A stretch of DNA of 64,000 nt from Burkholderiales bacterium (lineage in GTDB: Bacteria > Pseudomonadota > Gammaproteobacteria > Burkholderiales > Burkholderiaceae_E), in NCBI GenBank assembly GCA_026399835.1, contig JAPLQE010000058.1:124001-188000 (forward strand), given 5' to 3'. Of the stretch, positions 63,719 to 64,000 are shown piece after piece (the stretch's first letter is position 1; every line of letters begins with the position of its first letter). The translations under genes and the position numbers were made by a program. The notes beneath the pieces were generated by a model that did not search any database, had not been told where the DNA came from, and worked only from the letters and a program-made list of their open reading frames with translations.

Positions 63719-63801
63719 ATCGTACCTCCCCTGCCCGGCATCCGCCGAGCCCCATGCGACAATCGCCGCCCCCCTGCCCCCACCCCGAGAGCGAGCGCCC
63801 C

Positions 63802-64000
63802 ATGACGATCGAGCTGCATGCCTGGAACACGCCCAACGGCCGCAAGGTCAGCGTCGCGCTCGAGGAGATGGGCCTGGCGTACACCGTGTTCCCGATCGAC
63901 ATCGGGAAAGGCGCGCAGTTCGATCCGGCCTTCCTGAGGATCAGCCCGAACAACCGCATCCCTGCGATCGTCGACCCCGCAGGCCCGGGCGGCGCACCGA
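63802..64000 (+). CDS. Glutathione S-transferase (YfcG/Nu-class-like), 3' end outside window
   Basis: The first 66 codons are visible. [20 protein letters not shown] followed by [20 protein letters not shown] and [12 protein letters not shown] is the thioredoxin-like N-terminal domain of Nu-class GSTs such as E. coli YfcG/YghU, which have disulfide-bond reductase activity. The Thr-Pro-Asn of the active site (NTPNG) and the cis-Pro (IPAI) are present. A GACAAT at 63758-63763 may be the -10. Divergent from tupA. Confidence 0.9.
   Translation, partial: MTIELHAWNTPNGRKVSVALEEMGLAYTVFPIDIGKGAQFDPAFLRISPNNRIPAIVDPAGPGGAP

Overview
This window is chromosomal DNA from a very GC-rich proteobacterium (roughly 70% G+C by eye, codons ending almost always in G or C). 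Two conserved gene clusters resemble what is usual in Burkholderiales (Betaproteobacteria): tsaE-amiC-mutL-miaA close to queG/xerD, and purM/hda-HAD-pcnB-folK-deoxynucleoside kinase. I cannot name a genus. No rRNA, tRNA, CRISPR array or insertion sequence was recognised.

Layout. 1-6134: the end of a DMT permease gene, a single-chain biotin-dependent acyl-CoA carboxylase, a divergent RlmN-family radical SAM methyltransferase, and convergent plsY. 6157-23553: an accessory block beginning at a short diverged copy of the ybaK 3' end beside plsY and ending at the intact ybaK. It holds a DUF2141-SDR-TetR operon with a candidate operator, a PEP-CTERM protein, a Crp-like regulator with an ABC-2 exporter, a small membrane ORF coupled to a giant (about 2755 aa) cyclic beta-glucan synthase/GH94 protein, an internally deleted gltS, and a GT2 glycosyltransferase next to 0.6 kb with no recognisable gene. 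24182-30112: a cold-shock gene with a long leader, then part of the homoprotocatechuate (hpa) meta-cleavage pathway: hpaF-hpaE-hpaD-panE-like on the minus strand, divergent from hpaG-hpaR. Two matching 14-bp palindromes lie between the divergent promoters.

30133-44352: housekeeping core (xerD, queG, a TPR-GT41 glycosyltransferase, tsaE, amiC, mutL, miaA) interrupted by chromate-resistance genes and dedA, then a 6-phosphogluconate dehydrogenase and gluconokinase pair. 44360-56100: tamB-tamA, purM, hda, a HAD phosphatase, pcnB, folK and a deoxynucleoside kinase. 56132-64000: galE and manC (sugar-nucleotide supply), phoB-phoR preceded by a Pho-box-like triple repeat, inverted phoU, an orphan FecR-domain protein, a TupA-like tungstate-binding protein, and the start of a glutathione transferase gene.

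Two themes recur. First, three genes survive as internally deleted remnants that keep both ends: gltS, a Bcr/CflA MFS gene between mutL and miaA, and a DUF486 gene between folK and the kinase. The ybaK tail is a fourth fragment. Second, translation is tightly coupled, with many ATGA or GTGA overlaps. Several genes (mutL, the 6PG dehydrogenase, the HAD hydrolase) have a -10-like hexamer only 8-10 nt before the start codon, which suggests leaderless or near-leaderless transcripts. All calls come from reading the sequence; no database search was run.
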